Notes: generated by a model not told the origin, from the sequence alone. A DNA stretch of 64,000 bases from Nocardia fluminea (GCF_002846365.1 NZ_PJMW01000002.1:3720001-3784000), one strand, 5' to 3'. Counted from the stretch's first letter, positions 52,014-62,193 are shown. A program made the numbers and translations.

Positions 52014-53177
52014 ATGCGCCGCAACAAGAGCACACCACGCCCCGACTGGCAGCAGATCGTCGAGAAGCAGGGACTCGTCTACGGCGTACCGGGACGCGAT
52101 GCCAGCGGTCAGCCGCGCCCCTACTGGGACGAGTCGGTGCACTACGAGTTCTCGATGGACGAGATCCTCGCGCTGGAAGCCGACGTGGAACTGCTGCAGT
52201 CGATGTGTCTGCACGCGGCCGAACACGTGGTGCTCACCGAACGCTTCGCCGATTTCGGCCTGCCGGAATGGACATGGGGCCCGATCGCCGAATCATGGCG
52301 TCGCAGTGACCCTTACGTGTACGGCCGCTTCGACCTGCGCTACGACGCGCGCCGCCCGGCCAAGCTCCTGGAATACAACGCCGACACCCCCACCTCGCTG
52401 CTCGAGGCCGCGATCATCCAGTGGCACTGGTTGCAGCAGGCCTATCCCGGTGGCGACCAATGGAATTCGCTGCACGAGAAACTGGTGGAGCGCTGGACCG
52501 AGCTGCGCGGCGTGCTGCCGGGCACCGAACTGCACTTCACCTGGTCGGGCGCCGACGCGACCGGCGAGGACAACGTCACCACCGCCTACATGCAGGAGAC
52601 GGCGGCCGAAGCCGGGTTCGACACGGTGGCGCTGCCGATCGAGGAAGTCGGTTTCGATACCGAGCTGAACCGGTTCGTCGATCTGGCCGAGGCGCCGATC
52701 GAGGCGATCTTCAAGCTGTATCCGTGGGAGTGGATCCTCGACGACGACTTCGGCAAGCGCGTGGTGGGCAGCCTGCCCGCGACCGCGTGGGTCGAACCGC
52801 TGTGGACCACGCTGCTGAGCAACAAGGCGATCCTGGCGATCCTGTGGGAGATGTATCCCGGTCACCCCAATCTGCTGCCCGCCTACCTCGACAACCCGCA
52901 CGAGCTCACCGAATACATTCGCAAACCCAAACTCGGCCGCGAGGGCGCGAACATGACCATCGTCGGCCCCGGCATGGAGACCGCGACCGGCGGCGTCTAC
53001 GGCGCCGAGGGTTTCGTCTACCAATTGCTCGACCCGCTACCGGAATTCGACGGGATGCGCCCGGTGCTCGGTGCCTGGGTCGTGGGTGACACCGCGGCGG
53101 GGCTCGGTATCCGGGAGACCGCCGGCCTGATCACCGATGACGGCGCCGCGTTCGTGCCGCACCGCATCGTCGACTGA
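52014..53177 (+). CDS. Glutathionylspermidine-synthase-like ATP-grasp ligase (YgiC/YjfC type)
   Basis: A 387-aa protein adjoining the preceding stop. Visible ATP-grasp features: 'RFDLRYDARRPAKLLEYNAD' and 'TPTSLLEA', later 'KPKLGREGANMTIVG' (ATP-binding Lys/Arg and Gly loop) and 'VYQLLDPLPEFDGMRPVLGAW' in part. The amidase half of E. coli Gss is absent, as in YgiC and YjfC. It would form a peptide-like bond to an amine substrate. The substrate in actinomycetes, which lack glutathione, is unknown. Confidence 0.85.
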   Translation: MRRNKSTPRPDWQQIVEKQGLVYGVPGRDASGQPRPYWDESVHYEFSMDEILALEADVELLQSMCLHAAEHVVLTERFADFGLPEWTWGPIAESWRRSDPYVYGRFDLRYDARRPAKLLEYNADTPTSLLEAAIIQWHWLQQAYPGGDQWNSLHEKLVERWTELRGVLPGTELHFTWSGADATGEDNVTTAYMQETAAEAGFDTVALPIEEVGFDTELNRFVDLAEAPIEAIFKLYPWEWILDDDFGKRVVGSLPATAWVEPLWTTLLSNKAILAILWEMYPGHPNLLPAYLDNPHELTEYIRKPKLGREGANMTIVGPGMETATGGVYGAEGFVYQLLDPLPEFDGMRPVLGAWVVGDTAAGLGIRETAGLITDDGAAFVPHRIVD

Positions 53178-53213
53178 CACCTGACCTTCCAACAAAAGTT
53201 CGAAAGGACCACG

Positions 53214-53669
53214 ATGACCGCCCTCGCCCTGGAATCGGGTTATTGGAGTGCGCTCGGTGAAGGCGTCGGCGCCATCATCCTGTACTGCCTGATCGGCCTC
53301 GTCCTCATGCTGGTCGGCTTCTTCGCAATCGACCTGACCACGCCCGGCAAGCTGCGCGACCTGGTGGTGGCGGGCAAGCCGAACGCGATCATCGTCTCGG
53401 CGGCCGGGATGATCAGCATGGCGTTCATCGTCGTGTTCGCGGTGCTGGCCACCGGCGGCAGCGGCAAACTGTCGGAGGGGCTGATCGCGGCGATCGTGTA
53501 CGGCCTGGTCGGCATCATCGCGCAGGTGATCTCGGTACGGGTGATCGAGAAGGTCACCGGCATCGACATCGGCCGCACGCTGCACGCCGAGACCTACACC
53601 CCCGAGGTCCTGGTCGTGGCCGCCGCGCACTTCGCGCTGGGTCTCGTGGTGGCTTTCGCCATTCTCTGA
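53214..53669 (+). CDS. DUF350 membrane protein (YjfL type)
   Basis: A 151-aa protein with four hydrophobic helices: about 15-40, 60-80, 90-110 and 130-150. Between the first two, 'IDLTTPGKLRDLVVAGKPNAI' (part) is the family loop. It is the usual neighbour of YjfC-like ligases. ATG 53214 follows GAAAGGACC. Probable role: membrane partner for the ligase and YgiB-like protein. Confidence 0.85.
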   Translation: MTALALESGYWSALGEGVGAIILYCLIGLVLMLVGFFAIDLTTPGKLRDLVVAGKPNAIIVSAAGMISMAFIVVFAVLATGGSGKLSEGLIAAIVYGLVGIIAQVISVRVIEKVTGIDIGRTLHAETYTPEVLVVAAAHFALGLVVAFAIL

Positions 53670-53756
53670 GCGAGTGCGATCGGTTGACATCGCACTGTGG
53701 AGGGTGGACGCTGGAAATCAGCACTCCACCCCGGATGTGACCGAGAGGACGTCGGC

Positions 53757-54275
53757 ATGGACATCACCCCTGGCACGCGCGCGTCCGACGCCGAACGCAA
53801 CGCGATCGTCGCCCAGCTGAGCACGCACCTGGCCGACGGCAGGCTCGATCTGAACGAATACGATCTGCGCGTGGCCAAGGTGTACGCCACCACCACGCGT
53901 GACGAACTCGCCGTCGTCCTGTCCGACCTGCCCGCGTTGACGAAACAGCAGCAAGCGGACGCACCCGTCGAACGCAAGCCCGGTACGCGCTTCCCGGTCT
54001 GGCAGCGCATCGAAGCGGGGAGCTGGCTCGGTGTCAGCGTGATCGTGCTGGTCATCTGGGGTCTGATCTCCTTGACCGCGGGCGAACTCACCTACTTCTG
54101 GCCGATGTGGGTGATCGGCCCGTGGGGCGCGGTCCTGGTGTTCCGCGTGATCACCGGCTGGGAAGCGACTCCCGGCACCCAGACGCATCTGCGTCAGCTC
54201 CAGAAGCAGATGAAGCACCTCGACCCGCACGCGACGCACCGTGACCCGCACGCGAAGCCCATCAACCCGCAGTAA
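53757..54275 (+). CDS. DUF1707-domain membrane protein
   Basis: A 172-aa protein. Its N-terminal 55 residues match the SHOCT-like DUF1707 ('RASDAERNAIVAQLSTHLAD', 'GRLDLNEYDLRVAKVYATTT', 'LPAL'), which is common in actinomycetes. Two transmembrane helices follow (about 92-110 and 118-138), and a His/Asp/Pro tail ends 'DPHATHRDPHAKPINPQ'. The function is unknown; such proteins are thought to form oligomers at the membrane. Confidence 0.8.
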   Translation: MDITPGTRASDAERNAIVAQLSTHLADGRLDLNEYDLRVAKVYATTTRDELAVVLSDLPALTKQQQADAPVERKPGTRFPVWQRIEAGSWLGVSVIVLVIWGLISLTAGELTYFWPMWVIGPWGAVLVFRVITGWEATPGTQTHLRQLQKQMKHLDPHATHRDPHAKPINPQ

Positions 54276-54312
54276 CCCTGAACGAGCCGTATTCCGGCCG
54301 ACATGCCGAAGC

Positions 54313-54335
54313 GAGAACATCGGTAACTCGTCGGG
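54313..54335 (+). repeat. Second copy of the 23-bp motif, upstream of smc
   Basis: GAGAACATCGGTAACTCGTC plus GGG, 151 bp before the smc start. See 50340-50362. Confidence 0.6.
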
Positions 54336-54463
54336 TACGGGCAGACTCGACCATCGAGACGACCGCCGCTCGCCCGCGGTGATATCCCACGCGCCCAGGT
54401 CTGGACCGAGTCCTGGGGAGGCGGGTTAGCATGGTTGCTCGCGCGTAGGAAGGGTCCTCGGTA

Positions 54464-57400
54464 GTGCATTTGAAGAGCTTGACGTTGAAGGGGTTCAAGT
54501 CCTTCGCGTCTGCGACCACTTTGCGCTTCGAACCCGGCATCACCTGCGTTGTCGGGCCGAACGGCTCGGGTAAGTCCAATGTCGTGGACGCGCTGTCGTG
54601 GGTGATGGGCGAGCAGGGTGCCAAAGCGTTGCGGGGCGGCAAGATGCAGGACGTCATCTTCGCCGGGACCGTCGGGCGGGCCCCCCTCGGGCGCGCCGAG
54701 GTGACGCTGACCATCGACAACTCCGACGGCGCGCTGCCCATCGACTACGCCGAGGTGTCGATCACCCGGCGCATGTTCCGCGACGGCGCGGGCGAGTACG
54801 AGATCAACGGCAGCACCTGCCGGTTGATGGATGTGCAGGAACTGCTGTCCGACTCCGGAATCGGCCGCGAAATGCACGTCATCGTGGGTCAGGGCAGGCT
54901 GTCGGCGATCCTGGAATCGCGGCCGGAGGATCGGCGCGCGTTCGTCGAAGAGGCCGCGGGCGTGCTCAAGCACCGCAGGCGCAAGGAGAAGGCGGTCCGC
55001 AAGCTCGACGCGATGCAGGCCAACCTCGCCCGGCTCACCGACCTCACCACCGAACTGCGCCGCCAGCTCAAACCCCTCAGCCGCCAGGCCGAGGTCGCCC
55101 GCCGCGCGCAGACCGTGCAGGCCGATCTGCGCGACGCCCGGTTGCGACTGGCCGCCGACGACCTGGTCACCCGGCGCGGCGAGCTCGAATCCCAGCTCAG
55201 CAAAGAGGCGTACGCCCGCGAACAGCAGATCAACGTCCAGACCGAACTCGACGCCGCCAATGCCGCGCTGGCGCAGCAGGAGTTCCAGCTGTCCCGGCTG
55301 AGCCCCAGCGCCGAGGCCGCCGCGCAGACCTGGTTCCAGCTCTCGGCGCTGGCCGAACGGGTGAATGCCACCATCCGTATCGCCAGTGACCGGGCCAGGC
55401 ACCTGCACACCGAGGCGCCGGTCGGCACCGGCCGCGATCCGGAGCAGCTAGAGGCCGAGGCCGAGCGGATCGAAGCCGAAGAGGCCGAACTGCGGTACGC
55501 GGTCGAGATGGCCACCGAGACCCTCGAAGCCGCGCGCGAAGCCCTCGCCGAGCGTGAACACGCTGCCAAGGCCGCCGAGCAGGCGCACCTGGCGGCCGTG
55601 CGCGCGATCGCCGACCGGCGGGAGGGGCTGGCCCGGCTGTCCGGCCAGGTCGACACCTTGCGCACCCGGGCCCAGTCCGTGGACGCCGAGATCGCGCGCC
55701 TGTCCGTGGCCATCGCCGACGCCCGGCACCGCGGCGAGGCCGCGCAGGTCGAATACGACTCGGTGCAGGACGAACTCGGCGAACTCGACGCCGGGGAGAA
55801 GGGCCTCGATGCCCAGCACGAACACGCTGTCGCCGCGCAGGAACTGGCCGACGAGCGCGTGCGCGAACTGCGCGAACTGGACCGCGAGGCGAGCAAACTG
55901 GTCGCCCGGCTCGGTGCTCGCATCGAGGCGCTCGGCATGAACCTCGCGCGCAAGGACGGTGCGGCCTGGCTGCTCGAGCACGGGGTGGGCGGGCTAGGCG
56001 GCCGGCTGTCCGGCTTGCTGCGCGTGCAATCCGGTTTCGAAGCCGCTGTCGCCGCGCTGCTAGGTCCGCTCGCCGACGCCATCACGGCTGACACCGCGGC
56101 CACCGCCGACTCCGCGGTGCGGGAGTTGCGCAGTGGCGACGGTGGTCGGGTGGCGTTCGTCTTCGCGACCGAGGGCACTGTGGCGAGCAAACGGGGGGAC
56201 CTGCCCGCCGGTGCGCGATGGCTCGCCGACGTGATCGACGGCGACGACCAGGTGCGACCTGCCCTGGCCGCGCTCACCGCGGGCGTCGTGGTCGTCGACG
56301 AGCTGCCCACCGCCACCGAGCTGGTCTCTCTGCGCCCCGAACTGCGGGTGGTGACCCGGGACGGCGATCTGGCCGGTGCGGGCTGGATCGTCGGCGGTTC
56401 GGAACGGATGCCCAGCCAGCTCGAGGTCCAGGCCGACATCGACACCGCCACCGCGGAATTGGCGGCCGCGCAACGGCGGGCCGACGAGCTGGAAGCGGCG
56501 CTGGCAGGCGCGCTGGCCGAACAGACCGATCGCAAGGACGCCGCCGATCACGCGCTGATGGCGCTGCACGAATCCGACCAGGCGCTGCTGGCGATCTACG
56601 ACCGGCTCGCGCGGGTCGGCCAGAACGCCCGCGCCGCGCAGACCGAGGGCGAGCGGCTGGCCACCCAGCGCGCGGAAGCCGAAGCGGCGCGGGAGAAGTC
56701 GCTCGCCTCGCTCGCCGAACTCGAGGACCGGCTGCGGCACGCCGAGATCGAACACGACGGCAGCGACGACAGTGCCGGTGCCGCGAGCACCGAGACCGCG
56801 GCCTATGCCCGTGAGGAGGCCGCCGCCGCGCTCGCCGAAGCCCGGACCATGGAGGTCGAGGCCCGGCTGTCGGTGCGCACCTCGGAGGAGCGGGCGGAAT
56901 CTGTGCGCGGCAAAGCGGATTCGCTGCGCCGGGCGGCCCGTGGCGAGCGGGAGGCCAGGGCTCGCGCCGAACGCGCGCAGGCCGCTCGGCGCCAGGCGGC
57001 CGCGGTCGCCGCGGCGGTCGCCGAGTCGGGCAACAAGATCAAGAACGAGCTCGAGCAGGTGGTGGCCGCCGCCGCGGCCCGGCGCGACGAATTGGTCCGC
57101 CGCCGTGGCGAATGCGCGGCCGCACTCGAGCAGGTGAAGGAACGCGCACGCGCGCTCAACACCCAGCTGGCCCAGCTCACCGACGCCGTGCACCGCGACG
57201 AAGTCGCCAAAGCCCAAGCGGCGCTGCGCATCGAACAGCTGGAGACGACGATCTCCGAACAGTTCGGCATCGCGCTCGCCGACCTCGTCGCCGAATACGG
57301 GCCCGATGTGCCCTTGCCGCCCTCGGCGCTCGAGATGCACGAGTACGAGGAGGCCAAGGAGCGCGGCGAGCAGGTCAGCGCGCCACAGCCGATGCCCTAC

Positions 57401-58096
57401 GACCGCCCGACCCAGGAGCGCCGCGCCAAACGCGCGGAGAAGGACCTCACCACCCTCGGTAAGGTGAATCCCCTCGCGCTGGAGGAGTTCGCGGCGCTGG
57501 AGGAGCGCTACACCTTCCTCGCCACCCAGCTCGAGGACGTCAAGAACGCGCGCAAGGACCTGCTCGACGTGGTCGCCGAAGTCGACGCCCGCATCCTGCA
57601 GGTGTTCACCGAGGCCTACGCCGATGTGGAACGTGAATTCGTCGGCGTCTTCGGGAAGCTGTTCCCCGGGGGCGAAGGCAGGCTGGTGCTCACCGACCCC
57701 TCGGACATGCTCACCACGGGCATCGAGGTCGAGGCCCGCCCGCCCGGCAAGAAGGTGAAGCGCCTTTCGCTGCTCTCCGGTGGCGAGAAGTCGCTCACCG
57801 CCGTCGCGTTGCTGGTCGCCATCTTCCGCGCTCGCCCGTCCCCGTTCTATGTGATGGACGAGGTCGAGGCGGCCCTGGACGACACCAACCTGCGTCGCCT
57901 CATCGGCCTGTTCGAACAGTTGCGGGAGAAGAGCCAGCTGATCGTCATCACCCACCAGAAGCCGACCATGGAGATCGCCGACGCCCTCTACGGCGTGAGC
58001 ATGCGAGGCGACGGCATCACCCAGGTCATCTCCCAGCGGCTGAACCGGGCCGAGATCACCGACCCCGACCCGGTGTCGGCGTCCGCCTCGGCTTGA
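54464..58096 (+). CDS. smc: Chromosome segregation/condensation protein SMC
   Basis: A 1210-aa protein from GTG 54464. It has the head motif Walker A '[10 protein letters not shown]' (residues 31-40), Q-loop region '[17 protein letters not shown]', two long coiled-coil arms (about 170-500 and 660-1000) around a Gly-rich hinge (about 510-650), the ABC signature '[10 protein letters not shown]' and Walker B '[13 protein letters not shown]'. SMC with ScpAB compacts and separates daughter chromosomes. Full length and intact; the position upstream of ftsY is conserved. Confidence 0.97.
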   Translation: MHLKSLTLKGFKSFASATTLRFEPGITCVVGPNGSGKSNVVDALSWVMGEQGAKALRGGKMQDVIFAGTVGRAPLGRAEVTLTIDNSDGALPIDYAEVSITRRMFRDGAGEYEINGSTCRLMDVQELLSDSGIGREMHVIVGQGRLSAILESRPEDRRAFVEEAAGVLKHRRRKEKAVRKLDAMQANLARLTDLTTELRRQLKPLSRQAEVARRAQTVQADLRDARLRLAADDLVTRRGELESQLSKEAYAREQQINVQTELDAANAALAQQEFQLSRLSPSAEAAAQTWFQLSALAERVNATIRIASDRARHLHTEAPVGTGRDPEQLEAEAERIEAEEAELRYAVEMATETLEAAREALAEREHAAKAAEQAHLAAVRAIADRREGLARLSGQVDTLRTRAQSVDAEIARLSVAIADARHRGEAAQVEYDSVQDELGELDAGEKGLDAQHEHAVAAQELADERVRELRELDREASKLVARLGARIEALGMNLARKDGAAWLLEHGVGGLGGRLSGLLRVQSGFEAAVAALLGPLADAITADTAATADSAVRELRSGDGGRVAFVFATEGTVASKRGDLPAGARWLADVIDGDDQVRPALAALTAGVVVVDELPTATELVSLRPELRVVTRDGDLAGAGWIVGGSERMPSQLEVQADIDTATAELAAAQRRADELEAALAGALAEQTDRKDAADHALMALHESDQALLAIYDRLARVGQNARAAQTEGERLATQRAEAEAAREKSLASLAELEDRLRHAEIEHDGSDDSAGAASTETAAYAREEAAAALAEARTMEVEARLSVRTSEERAESVRGKADSLRRAARGEREARARAERAQAARRQAAAVAAAVAESGNKIKNELEQVVAAAAARRDELVRRRGECAAALEQVKERARALNTQLAQLTDAVHRDEVAKAQAALRIEQLETTISEQFGIALADLVAEYGPDVPLPPSALEMHEYEEAKERGEQVSAPQPMPYDRPTQERRAKRAEKDLTTLGKVNPLALEEFAALEERYTFLATQLEDVKNARKDLLDVVAEVDARILQVFTEAYADVEREFVGVFGKLFPGGEGRLVLTDPSDMLTTGIEVEARPPGKKVKRLSLLSGGEKSLTAVALLVAIFRARPSPFYVMDEVEAALDDTNLRRLIGLFEQLREKSQLIVITHQKPTMEIADALYGVSMRGDGITQVISQRLNRAEITDPDPVSASASA

Positions 58097-58111
58097 GGCG
58101 GGTCGGGAGAC

Positions 58112-59032
58112 TCAGCCGAACGGTGTCGCCGCGACCGTGGTGTCGAGCCGGTCGATGATGCGCTCCGCGCCCCCGCGCGCCAGCCAATCCCGCAGGGAGG
58201 TCAGCTCCGGATACAGCGCGCGCAGGGCGGGGATGTCGGCGTGCCAGCCGCCGGTTTCGCGGATCAGGCGCCAGGTGTTGCCGAGCTGTGGGCCGATCGC
58301 GTCGGCTTGCTCCTCGGTGATCTCGCGGTAGCGGACGGGGCGACCGATGGCGGCGCCGATTGTGGCGGCCGCGTCGACCGGAGTGATGGCATCGCCCGCG
58401 AGCTCGAGGACGCGGGCGTGCCAGCCATCGGGGTCGGCGAAGGCCAGGGCGGCGAACGCGGCGATGTCAGCGATCGCGATCATCTGGAGCGGGCGCTCGG
58501 CCGGGAACAGATGCTGGTGTTCGCCGCCCTCGCGAATGCCGTCGACCGGCGAGCCGTGCAGAAGGTAGTTCTCCATGAATCGGACGGGGCGCAATACGGT
58601 ATAGCGCAGACCGGACGTGGCGAGAGCCTCTTCGATCTGGCGTTTGCCCTGCTGACCCCATGACTTCGCGTCGCCCATCGTCGCGACGCCGGTGAACACG
58701 ATCTGTTCGGCACCGGCGGCGCGGGCCGCGTCGATCATGGCGATACCGCGGCGGGCCTCGGCGTCTTCGCCCCAGCCCTCGACGCGGTAATCGGCTGGGG
58801 GAACGAGAAATACGGCGCGGGTGCCGGCCGCCGCCGCCGCCAGCGATGTCGCGTCGTCGAAGTCGCCGACCGTCAGGTCGGCGCCTGCGTCGGCCAGTGC
58901 GCGGGCGGTGGGGGAGTCGGGGTCGCGCACCAGCGCGCGCACCGGGTGGCCATCGGTGAGCAATCTGTGGGCGGTCGCGCCGCCCTGCTTGCCCGTCGCG
59001 CCGGTGATCAGAACGGGGAGTGCTGACGTCAT
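58112..59032 (-). CDS. NmrA-type NAD(P)-binding epimerase-like protein
   Basis: A 306-aa protein; start ATG 59032 is chosen because the product then begins with a Rossmann strand 'PVLITGATGKQGGATAHRLL' (GxxGxxG). 'DADLT...GDFDD' and 'FTGVATMGDAKSWGQQGKRQ' follow, with no YxxxK catalytic pair. This is the NmrA/HSCARG type, which senses the NAD(P)H state or reduces quinones. It is convergent with smc and divergent from the TetR gene, a usual pairing of regulator and target. Confidence 0.85.
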   Translation of the reverse strand: MTSALPVLITGATGKQGGATAHRLLTDGHPVRALVRDPDSPTARALADAGADLTVGDFDDATSLAAAAAGTRAVFLVPPADYRVEGWGEDAEARRGIAMIDAARAAGAEQIVFTGVATMGDAKSWGQQGKRQIEEALATSGLRYTVLRPVRFMENYLLHGSPVDGIREGGEHQHLFPAERPLQMIAIADIAAFAALAFADPDGWHARVLELAGDAITPVDAAATIGAAIGRPVRYREITEEQADAIGPQLGNTWRLIRETGGWHADIPALRALYPELTSLRDWLARGGAERIIDRLDTTVAATPFG

Positions 59033-59155
59033 CGCGGAGGAGCTCCGTTTCGTGATCGATCGTGTGCCTACAATCGGGTCGGTCGACCCGTATCCCGGAC
59101 CGTACGGGCGGGCGCGCCCGGTTGGCCAGGTCCGGTGTGGGGAAGGCGTAACGAA

Positions 59156-59929
59156 ATGACGGTCGAGCACGGGGTGGAACCGGCGATCCGAGCCGACGCG
59201 CGCCGCAATCGCGCACTGATCCTGGCCGCCGCGCAGCGTGCGCTCGCCGAACGCGGCACCGCGGTCTCGCTGGCCGAGGTGGCCCGCCGCGCCGGGGTCG
59301 GCGCGGGCACCGTCCACCGGCATTTCCCCACGAAGGCCGCTCTGCTGGAAGCGGTTGTGCAGCACCGCGTCGACCGGCTGGCGACGCTGGCCGCCGACCG
59401 TCTCACCGATCCGGACCAGGGCGCGGCCTTCTTCGCCGTGTGCACCCACGTCATCATGACCACGCCCGGCAACAAGGATCTCTGTGACCTGGTGCAATCC
59501 GACGACGGCTGGCCGAGGGCCCTGCTACGCGGGGCGGGCAACCGCTTCCACCGCGCACTCGGCGCGTTGCTCGCCTCGGCCCAACGTCAGGGCGCGGTCC
59601 GGCGCGACGTGGTCGTCACCGACGTGCTCGACATCTTCACCGGATGTGTTGCGATCCAACGGCATCGACGCGCGGAAGACCCGTTGGCCCCGGCCGTCGC
59701 GCTCATCCTCGATGCCCTGCGGACCCACCCGTCACCCGTAACGGAACACCCGACAGCCGACCGTAACGAAACAGTGGATGGTAACGAAACCTCGGCGCCC
59801 TGCGCCGTCTGTGGCACGCCCGTCCGCAGACCGCCCACCGGCAGACCGGCCCGCTACTGCTCCCCGGCCTGCCGCCAGAAGGCCCACCGCCTCCGGAACG
59901 GGTCACGTCCCCTCACAACAGATCGCTGA
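59156..59929 (+). CDS. TetR-family regulator with a C-terminal zinc-ribbon tail
   Basis: A 257-aa protein; ATG 59156. Residues 12-60 form the TetR helix-turn-helix ('VSLAEVARRAGVGAGTVHRHF'), followed by a helical ligand domain. The last 45 residues carry 'CAVCGTPVRRP' and 'ARYCSPACRQKAHRLRNG', a CxxC...CxxxC treble-clef-like zinc motif attached to the regulator. Its divergent neighbour, the NmrA-like gene, is the likely target. The tail may add nucleic-acid binding. Confidence 0.85.
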   Translation: MTVEHGVEPAIRADARRNRALILAAAQRALAERGTAVSLAEVARRAGVGAGTVHRHFPTKAALLEAVVQHRVDRLATLAADRLTDPDQGAAFFAVCTHVIMTTPGNKDLCDLVQSDDGWPRALLRGAGNRFHRALGALLASAQRQGAVRRDVVVTDVLDIFTGCVAIQRHRRAEDPLAPAVALILDALRTHPSPVTEHPTADRNETVDGNETSAPCAVCGTPVRRPPTGRPARYCSPACRQKAHRLRNGSRPLTTDR

Positions 59930-60302
59930 CGTCGTCGGGGACGTCCACCGCGTATTTGCGCAGGATGTCCATGGAGATGACCTCCAGCGCGTTCTCGTGG
60001 GTCGCGGCCAGCACCACGGGCGCGGCCACGCCGTCCTCGTGGGCGTGCAACCAGCGAACCGCCACCACGCACCAGCGGTCGCCCGGTTGCAGGCCGGGGA
60101 AATTGTTCTCTGGGCGCGGGGTGCTGAGGTCGTTGCCGATGGAGGCCTGATGCTCCAGGAATTCCGCCGTCACGACGGTGCACACGGTGTGGCTGCCGAG
60201 ATCCTCCGGACCGGTGCTGCAGCAGCCGTCCCGGTAGAAGCCCGTGAGAGGATCGGTGCCGCACTCTTCCAGCGGCCCCCCAAGCACGTTTCGATCGGTC
60301 AC
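59913..60302 (-). CDS. DUF2237 family protein
   Basis: A 129-aa protein from GTG 60302 (GGATCGGCGGA upstream). It shows the family pattern 'NVLGGPLEECGTDPLTGFY', 'RDGCCSTGPEDLGSHTVC', 'GNDLSTPRP' and 'GLQPGDRWCVVAVRW', and a C-terminal 'VLAATHENALEVI'. The function is unknown; the conserved Cys pair suggests metal or redox chemistry. It overlaps the end of the TetR gene by 17 bp (convergent). Confidence 0.87.
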   Translation of the reverse strand: MTDRNVLGGPLEECGTDPLTGFYRDGCCSTGPEDLGSHTVCTVVTAEFLEHQASIGNDLSTPRPENNFPGLQPGDRWCVVAVRWLHAHEDGVAAPVVLAATHENALEVISMDILRKYAVDVPDDVSDLL

Positions 60303-60456
60303 TCCGCCGATCCTATGGGTCAACCGCCAGAAGTTCCGCAGGACAACGAATCTGTAGTGTTTCCGCCATACGGCGACCGGCCCGCGATCAGGCCGCCGAC
60401 CCGCCGCGCAGACGCCGCCGACGTGCGGCGACTCCCCGCCCGAATAGACTCGCCGG

Positions 60457-61950
60457 GTGAGTTCGCAAGCGTGGATCCTGATCGCCGCGATCGCCGCCGT
60501 CCTGTTGGTGGCGCTCGTCGCGGGTTTCGTCCTGTACAAGCGACGCCAGATTTCGCTGGCCCCGCCCGAGCCGGACAAGGAGTTGACGGACCGCTCCGGT
60601 GGTTACACCGCGTCCGGTGGATTCAGCTTCAGCCAGGGCGGCTCGACGGCGACCGTGCCCAGGCCCGAGCCCGTCCCCGAACGCACCGACACCGATGGCC
60701 AACCGCACGTCGGCGACGACGCCGCGATTCCGCGTGACGCCCCGCGCCGCGCGATCACCGATGTACCGCTGCCCGAGGGCGATATCGCGGTCGACGACAC
60801 CGTGGTCGTACCCGACGACGCGTCCGCACTCGACACGGTCGCGCCGGCCGAGCCGGACACCGGGACCGCGCCCGCCGACACGGCCCCCACCGCACCGTCC
60901 GGCCCCGCGACCACCGAGATCGAGCCTGCGGAGACGACCCCGCCCGAGGCTCCCACCGAACCGGCCCCGACCGAGACCGCCCCGGCCGAAGCCGACACCA
61001 CCACCGCGATCGAAGAGATCGACCCCACCACCGGCCGTCTCGTCCGCCTGCGCGGGCGCCTGGCCCGCTCCCAGAACGCGGTCGGCAAGAGCCTGCTCGG
61101 CCTGCTCGGCGGTGGCGACCTCGACGAGGACTCCTGGGAGGAGATCGAAGACACCCTGGTGCTGGCCGACATCGGCACCGCGAGCACCGCGACGATCGTC
61201 GAACGCCTGCGCGAGGAGATGGCCTCGCGCAGCGTGCGCACTCCCGAGCAGGCCCGCGCCGCCCTGCGCGATGTGCTCATCGAGGCACTGCGCCCCGAGC
61301 TCGACCGTTCCATCCATGCCCTCCCGCACGGCGACAAGCCCGCGATCCTGCTCGTCGTCGGTGTCAACGGCACCGGCAAGACGACCACCACCGGCAAACT
61401 CGCCCGCGTGCTCGTCGCCGACGGCCGCCGGGTGCTGCTCGGCGCCGCCGACACCTTCCGCGCCGCCGCCGCCGATCAGCTACAGACCTGGGGCGAACGG
61501 GTCGGCGCCGAGACCGTGCGCGGTAAAGAGGCCGCCGACCCGGCCGCCGTCGCCTTCGACGCGGTCACCGCGGGCATCGACCGTGGCGTCGACGCGGTCC
61601 TCATCGACACCGCGGGCCGCCTGCACACCAAGACCGGCCTGATGGACGAGCTGGGCAAGGTCAAGCGGGTCGTGGAGAAGAAGGGCGAGGTCGACGAGGT
61701 GCTGCTGGTCCTCGACGCGACCGTCGGCCAGAACGGTCTGATGCAGGCGCGGGTGTTCGCCGACGTCGTCGACATCACCGGCGTGGTCCTCACCAAGCTC
61801 GACGGCACCGCCAAGGGCGGCATCGTGTTCCAGGTGCAGCACGAGCTCGGTGTGCCGGTGAAGCTGGTCGGCCTCGGCGAGGGCGCCGACGACCTGGCCC
61901 CGTTCGAGCCGGGCGCGTTCGTCGACGCGCTGCTCGGGGGGACCGCGTAG
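60457..61950 (+). CDS. ftsY: Signal recognition particle receptor FtsY
   Basis: A 497-aa protein from GTG 60457. An N-terminal transmembrane helix (residues 6-27), an acidic Pro/Glu-rich A domain (about 60-190), then the N and G domains: G1 'GVNGTGKTTTTGKLA', 'DTFRAAAADQL', G3 'DTAGRLHTK', G4 'TKLDGTAKGG' and 'GLGEGADDLAPF'. It docks ribosome-SRP complexes at the membrane. The presence of an anchor helix is normal in actinobacteria. Confidence 0.97.
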   Translation: MSSQAWILIAAIAAVLLVALVAGFVLYKRRQISLAPPEPDKELTDRSGGYTASGGFSFSQGGSTATVPRPEPVPERTDTDGQPHVGDDAAIPRDAPRRAITDVPLPEGDIAVDDTVVVPDDASALDTVAPAEPDTGTAPADTAPTAPSGPATTEIEPAETTPPEAPTEPAPTETAPAEADTTTAIEEIDPTTGRLVRLRGRLARSQNAVGKSLLGLLGGGDLDEDSWEEIEDTLVLADIGTASTATIVERLREEMASRSVRTPEQARAALRDVLIEALRPELDRSIHALPHGDKPAILLVVGVNGTGKTTTTGKLARVLVADGRRVLLGAADTFRAAAADQLQTWGERVGAETVRGKEAADPAAVAFDAVTAGIDRGVDAVLIDTAGRLHTKTGLMDELGKVKRVVEKKGEVDEVLLVLDATVGQNGLMQARVFADVVDITGVVLTKLDGTAKGGIVFQVQHELGVPVKLVGLGEGADDLAPFEPGAFVDALLGGTA

Positions 61951-61960
61951 CGCTTCTACC

Positions 61961-61996
61961 CGATGCCCGTCCGATCCGGCGATCGGGCGGGCATCG
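61961..61996 (+). terminator. Rho-independent terminator after ftsY
   Basis: CGATGCCCG and CGGGCATCG enclose an inner CCGATC/GATCGG pairing; CTGTTTTCG follows. Confidence 0.8.
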
Positions 61997-62155
61997 CTGT
62001 TTTCGGGGGCTGACATCACCGTTTCCAAGAAACGTCGCTGCGGCGAATCGCCGCGCGAACTCGCGGCGAATCGCACATCCGTACCGATCTCACCGTGAGC
62101 TGACAGGCTCGTGCCAACCACACGAAACGTGGACGCAACACAACAGCGCTATCCG

Positions 62156-62193
62156 TTCACTCAGGTGAAACACCACAGCTCAACGGATGAAAC
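62156..62193 (+). promoter_or_regulatory. Candidate GlnR binding box upstream of the ammonium transporter
   Basis: TTCAC-N6-GAAAC-N6-GCTCA-N6-GAAAC: the two GAAAC half-sites are exactly 22 bp apart and the first TTCAC fits the GTNAC half-site at the 11-bp phase. The third half-site is weak. It lies about 75-110 bp before the amtB start, matching how GlnR controls amtB-glnK in actinomycetes. Confidence 0.5.

Noticed and set aside
59033..59497. N-terminal extension of the NmrA-like frame
   Set aside because: It overlaps the TetR gene in antisense and lacks the Rossmann start, which begins at ATG 59032.
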